Shown: piece after piece, positions 8,347 through 18,475 of the stretch | Layout: each line of letters starts with the position of its first letter | Position numbering within the stretch: position 1 is the stretch's first letter | Assembly: GCF_022458745.1 (NCBI RefSeq) | Contig: NZ_JAJJJF010000007.1 | Coordinates: forward strand, 62,001 to 126,000 | DNA: 64,000 bases | Reading direction: 5' to 3' | DNA from: Bacillus piscicola | Lineage (GTDB): Bacteria; Bacillota; Bacilli; Bacillales; Marinococcaceae | Notes under the pieces: model-generated | The model's input: the letters and a program-made list of their open reading frames with translations, nothing else | Told to the model about the DNA's origin: nothing | Database searches by the model: none | Position numbers and translations under genes: made by a program

Positions 8347-11300
8347 TTATTGGTGGAAAGAATCGAACGCATCTTCCTCCTGCTTGCGTTTTCTCCGGAA
8401 GCGGAGGCGTGGCAGTCGTTTTTTCAATCCTTGAATGATGTTGTCGGTTGTGGCATAGACGACCGGTATTAACACGAGTGTAAACAAGGTCGAGAACAAG
8501 AGGCCGAAAATGATGACAATCCCCATTGGTGCCTGGGCTTCGGCTCCTTCCCCAATTCCGAGGGCGACCGGGGTCATCGCAAGTACCGTCGTCAGCACCG
8601 TCATCAGAATCGGACGCAGACGTGCCGGTCCTGCTTCTAAGATCGCAGCATCCCGGTCCTCTCCTGCTTCCCGCCGCTGGTTAATGTAGTCAATCATGAC
8701 GATGGCGTTGTTCACGACAACCCCCGCGAGCATGATAATCCCGATAAAGGCAGTGATGCTGAGGGGAGTACCGGTAATAAATAATCCGAACAACACGCCG
8801 ATCAACGTCGCCGGCATCGAGAACATAATGACAAACGGCTGTACGAAGGATTCGAACTGAATCGCCATCACGGCGTACACAAGGAAGATCGAAGCTACCA
8901 AGGCAAAGGCAAGATCCATGAACGCATCCTGCATGTCTTCCGCTTCCCCGCCGTACTTAATAGAATATCCGTCCGGCATATTCATATGCTCTACTTCCGC
9001 CTGCACGTCACCCGCCACTTCAGACAGCGTTCGGCCCGTTACATCACTCGTGATGTTCACCTGGCGCTGCTGGTCCTGCCGGTTGATCTGGGTAGGACCG
9101 GTCGATTCCTCCAGCTCGGCAATAGAACTGAGCGGGATGCTTGTGCCGGTCGCGGTGGTCAGGGTTAAATTACGAAAATCAGCAAGCTGGGACCGTGACT
9201 GTTCCGGCAAAATGACTTCCACGTCGATTTCCTGTCCGTCGTCACGGAACTCGGTCGCCACTTGACCGTTAAAGGCGATAATAATCTGACTCATGACGTC
9301 CTGATAGGTTAATCCGTACTGCGCGGCCTGCTGCCGGTCGACATCGACGTCGATTTGAGGATTCCCTTCACCGGACGTTGTTTCGATATTCGTCGCTCCC
9401 GGAATCTGTTCCATCTGGAAAACGATTTCCTCCGCCAGCCGGTCGAGTACTTCCACCTCATCCCCTTTAATACTGACAGAAATCGGTGACGTACTTCCCA
9501 TGGCGCCTGTCGTCATGCTGGCAACGGTGATGTCAGCGCCGGAAATGCGTTTCGCCTGTTCGGATAATTCATCAATCATCTCCGTCGTATCAATCGAACG
9601 CTCTCCTGCGGCCACGAGGGAAATATTGACGGAAGCTTGGTTACCGCCACCGCCGCCTCCCATGATAGGAGAGCCGCCACCGACCGTCGAATAAGTGGTC
9701 TCAATCACGTCTTCATATGGTTCCAACAAGGACCAGACGCGGTTCACTGCCGTTTGGGTTTCTTCCAGCGTCGAGGCCGTCGGCGTCTCGATGCTGATCA
9801 TTATTTCCCCTTCATCCGATTCCGGAAGAAGCACGGCCCCGATCAACGGCACGAGGGCCAATGAAACGATCGTTAAGGCACTTGTGAGAATAATGACCGT
9901 CTTCCGGTGCCCGAGCGCCCAGCTTAACAGGCTGCGGTACCGATCATTTACCCACGTTCCCAACCGCGTAAAACGGCTTTCTTTTTCTTTCTCTTTATTT
10001 ACCATTTCTTCTTTAATAAATTTCGAGGCAAGCATTGGAACGATCGTAAGCGCCGCAACGAGTGAGGCGATTAAGGAAAAGCTGACCGTCAAAGCAAGCG
10101 GTGCAAATAGCTCCGATGCTATGCCTTCCACAAACACGAGCGGCAAAAATACGACCAAGGTCGTCATCGTGGACGCGACTACCGCACCGCCCAGTTCTTC
10201 TGCACCGGCAATCGCTGCTTCAATCCGTGTTTTTCCTGCTTCAATATGTTTGTATATACTTTCCAAAATAACAATCGAACTGTCTACCATCATCCCGACA
10301 CCGAGTGCCAAACCGCCCATTGTCAGGATGTTCAACGTCTCGCCTGTGAAGTACATCAAGGCAAACGTCGACACAACCGCGATTGGAATCGAAATCCCGA
10401 TGACGAGTGTTGCCCGGACACTTCGTAAAAATGCTAACAGGACGATAATCGCAAAGATCGCACCGTAAATTAAGTTACTGGTGACACTGTTGATCGATTG
10501 TTTAATAAAATCAGCAGAATCGAAAACAACGTGAAGATCGGCGTCTTCGCCAAGCTCCTCATTTAAATCTGTTACAACGTCTTGAACAGCATCCGACACA
10601 TCTACCGTGTTGGCGTCGGACTGCTTCATAATCGAAAACATATACGCCTGTGTCCCGTTCACATACGTGTCCGAGGACAGTTCTTCCACCGTATCTACTA
10701 CCTCAGCGACGTCGCTAACCTTTACATTACTGCCGTCTCCGAGCGGGATCAACGTATTCGCAATGTCGGACACGTCATTAAAGTCTCCCTCAACCCGCAG
10801 CTGCAAGTCCCGTCCACCGCTTTCCACCTCACCTGCGGAAGCAGACGAGTTCTCAGACTCGAGGGTACGGATAATATCATTCGCCGATAAGTGATAGCGG
10901 TTTAACTCTTCCGGCTTTAACTGGACTTCAATTTTTCGCGACTGGATCCCTTCGATGGTTGCCGACGCGACGCCGTCCCCTTGTTCAAGCTTAGGCTGTA
11001 TTCGTTCTTCGGCCAGACGTTTGGCTTCGTCTTCCGGCAAGTCCTCCGAGAACCCGAGCCACATAATCGCCTGCTGATTCGGATCGAACCGCAAGACGGA
11101 CGGGTCATTGGCGCCGTCCGGGAGAGCTCCGGAAGTCCCGTCGACCGCTTCACGAATGTTCAACATCGCCTGATCAAGGTCCGTACCGAAATTAAATTGA
11201 ATAATGACGAGTGACGATCCAGAAGAAGACTGTGACTGAATATTGTCTACGTTATCAATCGATGCCAGCGAATCTTCAATCGGTTTTGTTACCGTTTCTT

Positions 11301-11478
11301 CCATGTCTTCCGGCGCAGTTCCACTGTAGCTCGTTGCGACAACGGCAAGCGGCAGTTCCATATCCGGATAAAGATCAACGGCCAGGTTGCGGAGGGCGGT
11401 GAGCGACAGTACAATCACCATCAATACCGCCATGACAACCCCGACCGGTCGTTTTACAGACCAACGCGATAGTTTCAA
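8347..11478 (-). CDS. RND-family efflux transporter (HAE1/AcrB-like, 1043 aa)
   Basis: Proton-driven multidrug or lipid efflux pump of full RND length with two homologous halves. Features seen: N-terminal KLSRWSVKRPVGVVMAVLM, a large extracytoplasmic loop after membrane segment 1, GGLALGVGMMVDSSIVILE in segment 4 (the Asp of the proton relay), a second large loop, and IGIIMLAGVVVNNAIVMIDY. Bacillus relatives include SwrC. The start is TTG at 11478; its TTGA overlaps the stop of the adaptor gene, so translation is probably coupled. Third gene of a marR-adaptor-RND operon on the minus strand. A TolC-family protein lies just upstream. Confidence 0.95.
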   Translation of the reverse strand: MKLSRWSVKRPVGVVMAVLMVIVLSLTALRNLAVDLYPDMELPLAVVATSYSGTAPEDMEETVTKPIEDSLASIDNVDNIQSQSSSGSSLVIIQFNFGTDLDQAMLNIREAVDGTSGALPDGANDPSVLRFDPNQQAIMWLGFSEDLPEDEAKRLAEERIQPKLEQGDGVASATIEGIQSRKIEVQLKPEELNRYHLSANDIIRTLESENSSASAGEVESGGRDLQLRVEGDFNDVSDIANTLIPLGDGSNVKVSDVAEVVDTVEELSSDTYVNGTQAYMFSIMKQSDANTVDVSDAVQDVVTDLNEELGEDADLHVVFDSADFIKQSINSVTSNLIYGAIFAIIVLLAFLRSVRATLVIGISIPIAVVSTFALMYFTGETLNILTMGGLALGVGMMVDSSIVILESIYKHIEAGKTRIEAAIAGAEELGGAVVASTMTTLVVFLPLVFVEGIASELFAPLALTVSFSLIASLVAALTIVPMLASKFIKEEMVNKEKEKESRFTRLGTWVNDRYRSLLSWALGHRKTVIILTSALTIVSLALVPLIGAVLLPESDEGEIMISIETPTASTLEETQTAVNRVWSLLEPYEDVIETTYSTVGGGSPIMGGGGGGNQASVNISLVAAGERSIDTTEMIDELSEQAKRISGADITVASMTTGAMGSTSPISVSIKGDEVEVLDRLAEEIVFQMEQIPGATNIETTSGEGNPQIDVDVDRQQAAQYGLTYQDVMSQIIIAFNGQVATEFRDDGQEIDVEVILPEQSRSQLADFRNLTLTTATGTSIPLSSIAELEESTGPTQINRQDQQRQVNITSDVTGRTLSEVAGDVQAEVEHMNMPDGYSIKYGGEAEDMQDAFMDLAFALVASIFLVYAVMAIQFESFVQPFVIMFSMPATLIGVLFGLFITGTPLSITAFIGIIMLAGVVVNNAIVMIDYINQRREAGEDRDAAILEAGPARLRPILMTVLTTVLAMTPVALGIGEGAEAQAPMGIVIIFGLLFSTLFTLVLIPVVYATTDNIIQGLKKRLPRLRFRRKRKQEEDAFDSFHQ

Positions 11479-13169
11479 GATGCTTCACCCCCGCCTCCTG
11501 CCAGTCTCGTAGAACCAGGGAGTTGAAGTGGTGCCACAGCGGCAGCTTTCGCGTCGTCCTTCACACTGCTGGTATCTTTCTCTTTCGTTTCCTCTGCGTT
11601 TTCATCCTCTTTTTTTGCTTCTTTGTCTTCCACTTCTTTTTCATCTACTTCAGTGACGTCTTCCGCTTTCGCTCCGTCATCGAGGAAATATTGACCGCGT
11701 GTCACGACGCTTTGGCCCGCCTTTAAGTCAGCTGCCTCAACCGCCGTAATGTCCGATTCCTCGCGGAGTACGTCAACCGGCACAAGGGACGCAACTTCTT
11801 CTTCGACGACAAAGACAGATGGTTGACCTTCTACTTCAATCAACGCCTCCGTTGGAATTAACAGACTGTCATCGATATACGTTTCCTCAATCAAAAACTC
11901 TCCGTATATCCCTGCCCGCAGTGCACCGTTCGGGTTGGCAATCTGCACTTCCACCGGGAACATCCCGTTGTCATCTGTGGAATCCGCGACATACGTAACC
12001 GTGCCGTTCACTTCTTTATCGATAGACGGAAACCGGACTTTCATCGTGTCTCCTTCTGTGAAAAGCATGAGTTGTTGGGGAGTGATGGCAGCTGTTACGT
12101 TTAAAGCCGTCATTTCACCAAGCATGACAAGCGGCTCCTGCTGCGAATATAACTCTCCCGGCTCACCGTTCACGCTAAGGACTTTCCCGGAGCTCGGGGC
12201 CCGCACGACGGCATTTTCTAAATCTTCCCGGGCTTGTTCCACGGAAATTCGTGCCTGTTCAAGCGCTGCGTTCGCATCTTGAATACCGCCGCTTGCTTCC
12301 TCAACGGACGCTTTCGACGAGTCGATACGCGCAGCAAGCTCTTTTTTAGAAGACTTCGCATCTTCCCAGCCGGCTTTAGCCTGCTTCACTTGCGATTCTA
12401 ATACAGCAATATCATACGTCTGCTTCACTTGTTTGAGGTTGTCTTTCGCATCGGTCACACTGTCCTCCGCACTTGAGACATTGTCTTTCGCATCGTCCAC
12501 CGCAGCCTCTGCACGTTCCATCTCCTGCTTAGAAATCAGCCCGCCATCGAACAATTGCTTGTTGCGGTCCCGGTCTTGTTCCGCGGTTTTCAGATTGCGT
12601 TTTGCCGTTTCCAACGAACGTTTCGCTGTTTCTAACGAACGCTTAGCCGCCGATATGCTTTGGCCTTCGTTTTCTTTTGCTTTCGCCAAGTTCGTTTTCG
12701 CCTGCTCATACTGTTCTCTAGCCTGGGCAATCGCATGGTCAGCATTTTGAAGGGCCACCTGGGATTGTTTCACTCCCGCCTCGGCGCCTTTTTTGCCTGC
12801 TTTCGAGACGGTCACGCCACTTTTGGCCCGTTCATAAGCTGCTTTCTCCTGCTCTAACGCATTGCGCAAATCCGTATCGTCCAACACCGCAAGCACTTGG
12901 CCTTTTTTGACCGTCTCGCCTTTCTTCACACGGACTTCCTCGATATCTGCGCTAATTTCCGGTGTTAATGCTACTTCCGACAACGCTTCTGTTGTAGCAC
13001 TAATCTTCTGGAAACCTTCTAAAGACCCAGATAATACTTCGGTTGTTTCGACTGGTACTACTTCTTCCTCCGTCGTACTAACATCGGCTGATTGGCACGC
13101 CGTCATTGTAATGATCAGTGCTGCGGCGCCAATCGCCCCGCTCCATACTCTCTTTAGATGTGACCCCAC
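11475..13169 (-). CDS. RND adaptor (membrane fusion) lipoprotein, HlyD-like (564 aa)
   Basis: Periplasmic-adaptor-type subunit for the RND pump. It has a lipobox (ITMTAC), a split biotinyl-lipoyl domain (AVLDDTDLRNALEQEKAAYERA on the N side, NAVVRAPSSGKVLSVNGEPGEL on the C side; shown as recognisable blocks), a very long coiled-coil hairpin between them (about residues 100-290) and beta-barrel domains. The C-terminal tail is Lys/Glu/Asp-rich. I start at GTG 13169, which has GGAAGGAAG just upstream; an earlier in-frame start at 13241 lacks an RBS and adds residues before the signal peptide. The hairpin is longer than in typical Bacillus adaptors and could reach a TolC-like partner. Confidence 0.92.
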   Translation of the reverse strand: MGSHLKRVWSGAIGAAALIITMTACQSADVSTTEEEVVPVETTEVLSGSLEGFQKISATTEALSEVALTPEISADIEEVRVKKGETVKKGQVLAVLDDTDLRNALEQEKAAYERAKSGVTVSKAGKKGAEAGVKQSQVALQNADHAIAQAREQYEQAKTNLAKAKENEGQSISAAKRSLETAKRSLETAKRNLKTAEQDRDRNKQLFDGGLISKQEMERAEAAVDDAKDNVSSAEDSVTDAKDNLKQVKQTYDIAVLESQVKQAKAGWEDAKSSKKELAARIDSSKASVEEASGGIQDANAALEQARISVEQAREDLENAVVRAPSSGKVLSVNGEPGELYSQQEPLVMLGEMTALNVTAAITPQQLMLFTEGDTMKVRFPSIDKEVNGTVTYVADSTDDNGMFPVEVQIANPNGALRAGIYGEFLIEETYIDDSLLIPTEALIEVEGQPSVFVVEEEVASLVPVDVLREESDITAVEAADLKAGQSVVTRGQYFLDDGAKAEDVTEVDEKEVEDKEAKKEDENAEETKEKDTSSVKDDAKAAAVAPLQLPGSTRLAGGGGEAS

Positions 13170-13308
13170 TTGCTTCCTTCCTTCCCCATTACCTAGTATT
13201 TGTAAGATTGCTAGCATCCACGTCGTTCTTATGTACATCATTCAGCTTCATTATATCGTAAGCCAGAAGTCATGTTTTCGACGATTTTTGACATGAAAAC
13301 GAATGTTG

Positions 13309-13764
13309 TCAACTGTGCGACTCTGTGGATGATTTTCGCTCTGCGTCTACAATTGTTTTTAACTTCAATGCAATTTCATGAAAAGCTGTCAGATCCTCAC
13401 GGGAGAGCTTCAACAAATATTTAGAAGAAATCTCATTTCGCGTTTTCTCCATGCTTTCCAGCACGTCCCTGCCTTTTTCTCCTAATCGGACAAACGTCTG
13501 CCGGCGCTTCTCTACATCCAGCTCCCGAACGATGTAGTTTTCTTTCTCCATCTTGGATAACAACTGACTGACCGAGCTCGGTGACGCATGTAACAGGCGC
13601 GCCAAGTCCTTCACATATAAGGATTCGTATTTCGAAATGACAATTAGGACAAACCGGTACCTCTCCGGCACATCTATGTAATAGCCCCCAAATTCTTCAT
13701 CTATTTTTAAAAATAGATCGAAGAGAGACTCATCAATCGCTCGTAACAACTCCTCTTTTTCCAC
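13309..13764 (-). CDS. MarR-family transcriptional regulator (151 aa)
   Basis: Dimeric winged-helix regulator. The core reads SKYESLYVKDLARLLHASPSSVSQLLSKMEKENYIVREL, then the wing with VEKRRQTFVRLGEKG. I prefer GTG 13764 after the purine-rich GGAAGGGGGGAAGGAG; a TTG at 13809 has no RBS. It is the first gene of the efflux operon and probably controls it. The AT-rich upstream segment (about 13800-13840) contains TTAA-based partial dyads (CTATTAAACATATTAAC) that could be its operator, which is inference. Confidence 0.9.
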   Translation of the reverse strand: MEKEELLRAIDESLFDLFLKIDEEFGGYYIDVPERYRFVLIVISKYESLYVKDLARLLHASPSSVSQLLSKMEKENYIVRELDVEKRRQTFVRLGEKGRDVLESMEKTRNEISSKYLLKLSREDLTAFHEIALKLKTIVDAERKSSTESHS

Positions 13765-13859
13765 CTCCTTCCCCCCTTCCTTCGTACATATGAATAATTT
13801 ATTTTGCAAAACTATTAAACATATTAACTGTTAAAAAATATAAAGCAAAAAAACAGGCC

Positions 13860-14545
13860 CGTCAAGCGACAATTGTATGTCCACGTGAGACTTCAAACGG
13901 CGTATTTTTATGTCGGGGCAGGCGGAATGAAGAGATGAAAAAAGAAAGGTTGGAAAATAACAGCAGGATAGAAGGGGGGGTGTTGCTATATTGCGGTGTC
14001 GGCAAAATAACAGTGTCATAGAGGGCGGATGGTGTCTCTATCTCTCCATGATGACATAATAACAACCCCATTGGCGACGTATGAGGCTTTTATTTTGCAA
14101 CGGCTGCATTATAACGACGTCATTGAGCACCTATGACGCTGCGAATTCGCAATGGTTGAAAAATTATGGCGTCATTGACCGTGAATGAGGGCGCTATATT
14201 GCAATGGCAGCAAAATAACAACACCATTGACCACGTATGAGTCCTCTATATTGCAAAACCAGCATTATAACGACATCATTGATCACCTATGACGCTACGA
14301 ATTCGCAATGGTTGAAAAATAGTGGCGTCATTGATGGTGGATGAGGGTGTGAATTTGCACTGAGCGAATAATAACAACCTCATTGGCGACGTATGAGACT
14401 TCTATTTTGCAAGAGCAGCATTATAGCGACCCCATTGAGGACCTATGACGTCGCGAAATGATGCTGAGCGAAAAATAACAACGTCATTGGCCACGTATGG
14501 TGACGCTATCTCGCAGTGACGCCACAATAACAGCTTCCTTCGCGG
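13860..14545. repeat. 52-bp dyad satellite array (reverse orientation)
   Basis: About 12-13 units with arms like CGACGTCAT and CTATGACGT on the plus strand, linkers ending in TTGCA and GAAAAA. A higher-order repeat is visible: CTATGACGCT with CGAATTCGCAATGGTTG recurs at 14131 and 14287, 156 bases apart. It separates marR from the TolC-family gene. No gene seen in it. Confidence 0.92.
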
Positions 14546-14555
14546 CGGGTGAAAT

Positions 14556-14593
14556 AGAAAAACACCCTGCGGAAATACTTCTCCACAGGGTGC
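14556..14593 (-). terminator. Terminator of the TolC-family gene
   Basis: CACCCTG (14563-14569) pairs with CAGGGTG (14586-14592), with a minus-strand run of five T beyond. Confidence 0.8.
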
Positions 14594-14615
14594 TGGCTAT
14601 TCCAAGCGCCCACCA

Positions 14616-15899
14616 TTACTGCTGCTGAATGAGTCCGTTTCGTACGGATTCGACTTGCTGTTTGGCGAGGATATAGTTTTGTTTCGCTTGTTCGTATGCT
14701 ACTTCTTTTTGTTCGACTTGCACGGAGGCGAGATCGTAATCTGCCTGGGCGATGACGCCGGCGTTGAGCTGCACGCGCAAGTTGTTGTAATCTTCTTTGG
14801 CAAAATCCAGTTCAAAGCGGGCGTCGAGCATGGCTTGGTACTGGTCTGCCGCCTGTTTAAAGGTGTTGTCAATTGCTTTCGTCAAGTCTTCTTTTAATTG
14901 AACGATATTTTTCTCTTCGATTTCAACGGCAATGTCGGCTTGATTTTTTTCATAAGTTGTAGCGTCTTCGTCCTCATGCGTTGCTTCACGGTCTGCTTTC
15001 GCGAGGGCAAGTGCCTCTTTCGCACTCTTCATGCTGTACGAGTTCTCGATTAACTCCTCGGTCGTTTTCTCTTGTGTCACTGCTGTCATGTCTTCGAGTT
15101 CTGGTGCTTGAAGCTTCAAATCCGGGTGGTTGACAATGCCGATGTCGAGCGTAAACACCGCGGTGTCATTCTTGATCTGTCTTTCCAGTTGATCGATTTG
15201 CGCCTGCAAACGCGTCAGTTCGCGCTGTGCGGTGTAAAATTCATTTCGTGACGCGACGCCAACTTCATAGCGCTTCTTCACGTTCGCTACCCGTTTTGAT
15301 TCGGTTTCGAAAGAGTCTTGCAGAAGCTCAAGCTGTTCCTGGGAGCCGATTACCTGCATGAACTTGGAAGCAACCGCCAGCTTCACGCCCTCTTCTGCTT
15401 TTTCCTTTTCGTACGTAAGACTCGTTTCGCTGGAATTCATCTGCCGGAACGCATCTTCCAGCGGTTTCAGCTGATCCTCCAACGCTTCTATTTGATTTTG
15501 GATTTGCAGACGGGACTGAAAGGTGCGGTTCCCTGTTTCCTTTTGAATGTCACGTAATTCGTCCATTTTATCTTCCAGGTCTTCAATGTCCTCTTTCAAA
15601 TCACGGTAGTCTTTTTCCGCTCCACCCAGCTCACTTTCTAAATTTCCTAACCGGTGATTGAGCAGAAGTAAGGATGTATTTTCATCAAGGGCAAATGCCA
15701 CGGCCTCTTCAAGCGTCAGCGTCTCGATTAATTCCTCTTCCTCGCCCGCTTCTTCCTGATCGGCTTCGTCCTCTTCGTTATGTACTGCTTCCCCCTGTTC
15801 TTCTTCCGCATCCGGCTGAACCCCATCCGCGAAAGCTGCTGGTGTAAAAGAAGAAGCTGCGAGCATCACCGCTAAGCTCGTTGTCATTGCTTTTTTCAT
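14616..15899 (-). CDS. TolC-family outer-membrane-efflux-like protein (427 aa)
   Basis: Secreted coiled-coil protein related to the TolC/OEP family. A signal peptide (residues 1-25, ending AAFADG) is followed by a very acidic linker, then LTLEEAVAFALDENTSLLLLNHRLG, the typical start of an OEP repeat. Long helices follow, with the second-repeat hallmark NYILAKQQVE near the end. I start at ATG 15899 (GGGGGAGACGGAA upstream). TolC forms outer-membrane channels in Gram-negatives; here there is no outer membrane, so the protein may span the wall with the RND pump at 8.3-13.2 kb. The gene has its own terminator and is oriented with that operon. Confidence 0.8.
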   Translation of the reverse strand: MKKAMTTSLAVMLAASSFTPAAFADGVQPDAEEEQGEAVHNEEDEADQEEAGEEEELIETLTLEEAVAFALDENTSLLLLNHRLGNLESELGGAEKDYRDLKEDIEDLEDKMDELRDIQKETGNRTFQSRLQIQNQIEALEDQLKPLEDAFRQMNSSETSLTYEKEKAEEGVKLAVASKFMQVIGSQEQLELLQDSFETESKRVANVKKRYEVGVASRNEFYTAQRELTRLQAQIDQLERQIKNDTAVFTLDIGIVNHPDLKLQAPELEDMTAVTQEKTTEELIENSYSMKSAKEALALAKADREATHEDEDATTYEKNQADIAVEIEEKNIVQLKEDLTKAIDNTFKQAADQYQAMLDARFELDFAKEDYNNLRVQLNAGVIAQADYDLASVQVEQKEVAYEQAKQNYILAKQQVESVRNGLIQQQ

Positions 15900-16237
15900 T
15901 TCCGTCTCCCCCATTCGCCTTCCCTCTATTGGTAATCATCGTTAACTGTTTCCTTATCGTACCATACTCTTATTTTATCACAAAGATGGTAGAAAAATAG
16001 AGGGAGGATGGGCGTTATGTTTTTTGTCCCATACAAGACAATTTTCGAAAAATGCGTTACATTTTCGATTCCCTCTTAAAAATCCGCTATCTTCAACCGA
16101 TAAGTCATATATGAGAACTAATAACAGGAAAAATAGCCATCATAAAGTCCTAGTTCGTAGTGCAGGTAATCGCGACTAGCGTCCATTTTCCAATTCGTTC
16201 TTATTTCCAAAAATTACTAGTGACAGGGGGGTTGATT
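15900..16237 (+). promoter_or_regulatory. Divergent intergenic region with possible sigma-D promoter
   Basis: This 338-base gap separates the TolC-family gene from the c-di-GMP genes. TAAA (16077-16080), a 16-base spacer and CCGATAAG (16097-16104) resemble the sigma-D consensus and lie 134 bases before the GGDEF-EAL start. I see no gene in the gap. Confidence 0.35.
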
Positions 16238-18445
16238 GTGCAAGTTCAGCAAAAGCAAAAACGAAGCAATCGTTTTCTTACAAAAAAATCCGTTACACTC
16301 ATTTTTCCACTCCTGCTTGTTTTTTTCATCTTTTACTTAAATGAAAGCCTCTACGGCAGTATTGGCGAGGAAAATTTCCCGACTGCTCATTTATTGATTA
16401 GCTTCTTTATCGTCATCGTGTCGGCGTCAATTGCGTTGCAAGCCTGGATGGTGTTCCCGTATTCCCTGTCTAATCTGCGAATTGGCTTAGGGGCACTCTT
16501 TTTCGCCGTTTCCCTGCTCGAGATCGGTCACGCTGTTTCTTACGAGGGGATGCCGTTTTTCTTTACAGAAAGTTCCGCTTATCAAGCAACGTGGTTTTAC
16601 ATCATTAGTCGTCTCCTGCTCGCTTTCGGCCTCCTCTTCATCGTCCTTACAAAAGAAAGAAAGGTGCCCTTGCGAAGGCGATGGTCTCTTTACGGGACAG
16701 CACTTTTGGGTGCCGTTGTGTCGATTATCGTTTTGTATGTGACGGACCCGCTTCTTCCAAATTTAGTCATAGAAGGCCAGGGAACGACCGCTCTGAAAAA
16801 TAACCTGCAGATCACGGCATTAGCGGTTCAGCTTGTTGTTGCTGCCGTCATCTTTTTCAAGCGGAAAACGGGGAATCCCTTTTATGCGATGATCCTGCTC
16901 GCTTCGCTTTACTTGATTTGCGGTGATGTGATGTACATGTCGTACAGCAGTGTTCATGGTTTGAGAAATTTCACCGGACATATTTACCAAGTAGTCAGTG
17001 TCTTCTTCCTGATGCGTGCCCTTTATTATACGGCCGTCCAGGAGCCTTTTCAGATGCTGAGACAAACAGAAGAAAAGCAGCAAAAAGGAAAAGCGATCAT
17101 CGAGTATATGGCCTATTACGATGAACTGACCGCACTTCCGAACAAGCGTTACTTTAAAGAACAGGTACAAGAAGCGATTGAATGCGGTGAAAACGACCGG
17201 ATGGCAGTTCTGCTTTTAGATATCGACCGCTTTAAAAACATTAACGAATCATTGGGATATCCGTTTGGCGATAAGCTGTTGGCGGCACTCACCACCCGTC
17301 TCCGCCAAGCCCTGGCACCGGAGATTGTCCTCGCTCGATTTAATGGGGATGAGTTTGCGCTCTTGATCGCACCGGTCACGACGGAAGAAGAAGTGAAAGC
17401 GACCTGCCTGCACATCAAAGAGCAGATAGAGGCACCTCTTCAGGTTCAGCATCTTCAATTGAAAGTAACCGTGAATATTGGTACGTCCCTCTATCCAGAG
17501 CACGGACAAGACGAAGAAGAACTGCTGAAAAATGCGAGTGTGGCGATGTTTAAGGCGCAAGAGCAAAAAAGCGGCTATCTTTTCTACGATGCTAGTATGG
17601 CCGAGGAACTGGAAGATCGGCTGCTTCTTGAGAATGACCTGTATCTGGCGCTTCCCCGCGATGAGTTATTTTTACTGTATCAGCCGCAAGTGAGGACGGA
17701 TACGATGGACATCATCGCCTTTGAAGCACTGCTTCGGTGGGAACACCCGGAGAGAGGGCTCGTGTCGCCGGGAGAATTCATTCCGATTGCGGAACAAAAC
17801 GGACTCATTATTCCGATCGGGGAATGGGTGCTGGATACGGCTTGCGGACAGTTAAAAAAATGGCATGACGACGGTTTTCCGCATTTGCGGATGTCTGTCA
17901 ATCTCTCGACCCGGCAAATTTACCAAGACGATTTTCTCGACATGGTCGCAGACGTGTTGAGGAAACACGATTTGGCGGCGTCCTCCCTGGTGCTTGAAAT
18001 TACGGAAAGCATGCTGATGACAAATATGGAACATTCCCTTGTCATCTTGCAAGAATTGAAAAAAATCGGGGTGCAAATAGCCGTCGACGACTTCGGGACC
18101 GGCTACTCTTCTTTAAGTTACTTAAAACACTTGCCGTTTGACTGTTTGAAAATTGACCAGACCTTTATTCGTGATTTCGTAACCGACCAAGAAACGGCTG
18201 CCCTAGTGTCCATGATCATCTCGATCGCCCAACATTTGCAGATGGACGTGATTGCGGAAGGCGTCGAGGACATCACACATTTTCAATTTTTACAAGATAT
18301 GAATTGCTGGCACGTACAAGGCTACCTATTCAGCAAACCGCTCCCGCCAGAGAAGTGGACCGACTTTTTCATGACAAACGCCAAAGAACATTGGAGAAAC
18401 CTTCCCAAACAAACAGAAAAAGACTCATCCACCGCCATTACATAA
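16238..18445 (+). CDS. MASE3-like membrane GGDEF-EAL protein (735 aa)
   Basis: Cyclic-di-GMP signalling protein, probably a phosphodiesterase. About eight N-terminal membrane segments form a MASE3-like sensor (SNLRIGLGALFFAVSLLE block). The GGDEF domain (about 305-460) carries NGDEF instead of GGDEF (around residue 367), so cyclase activity is doubtful. The EAL domain (about 480-725) is intact: FEALLRW, NLSTRQ, LEITES, DDFGTGYSSL, KIDQTFI, AEGVE and QGYLFSKPL. I choose GTG 16238, which has GGGGGG six bases upstream; upstream in-frame codons lack an RBS. It is followed after 30 bases by a diguanylate cyclase, so the two opposing enzymes are likely co-transcribed. Confidence 0.9.
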   Translation: MQVQQKQKRSNRFLTKKSVTLIFPLLLVFFIFYLNESLYGSIGEENFPTAHLLISFFIVIVSASIALQAWMVFPYSLSNLRIGLGALFFAVSLLEIGHAVSYEGMPFFFTESSAYQATWFYIISRLLLAFGLLFIVLTKERKVPLRRRWSLYGTALLGAVVSIIVLYVTDPLLPNLVIEGQGTTALKNNLQITALAVQLVVAAVIFFKRKTGNPFYAMILLASLYLICGDVMYMSYSSVHGLRNFTGHIYQVVSVFFLMRALYYTAVQEPFQMLRQTEEKQQKGKAIIEYMAYYDELTALPNKRYFKEQVQEAIECGENDRMAVLLLDIDRFKNINESLGYPFGDKLLAALTTRLRQALAPEIVLARFNGDEFALLIAPVTTEEEVKATCLHIKEQIEAPLQVQHLQLKVTVNIGTSLYPEHGQDEEELLKNASVAMFKAQEQKSGYLFYDASMAEELEDRLLLENDLYLALPRDELFLLYQPQVRTDTMDIIAFEALLRWEHPERGLVSPGEFIPIAEQNGLIIPIGEWVLDTACGQLKKWHDDGFPHLRMSVNLSTRQIYQDDFLDMVADVLRKHDLAASSLVLEITESMLMTNMEHSLVILQELKKIGVQIAVDDFGTGYSSLSYLKHLPFDCLKIDQTFIRDFVTDQETAALVSMIISIAQHLQMDVIAEGVEDITHFQFLQDMNCWHVQGYLFSKPLPPEKWTDFFMTNAKEHWRNLPKQTEKDSSTAIT

Positions 18446-18475
18446 AAAGGGTGCAGCAAGAGGTGACAAGAGAAG

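Noticed and set aside
9695-10468. Open frame antisense to the RND transporter
   Set aside because: Shadow of a well-supported coding sequence, with no RBS.
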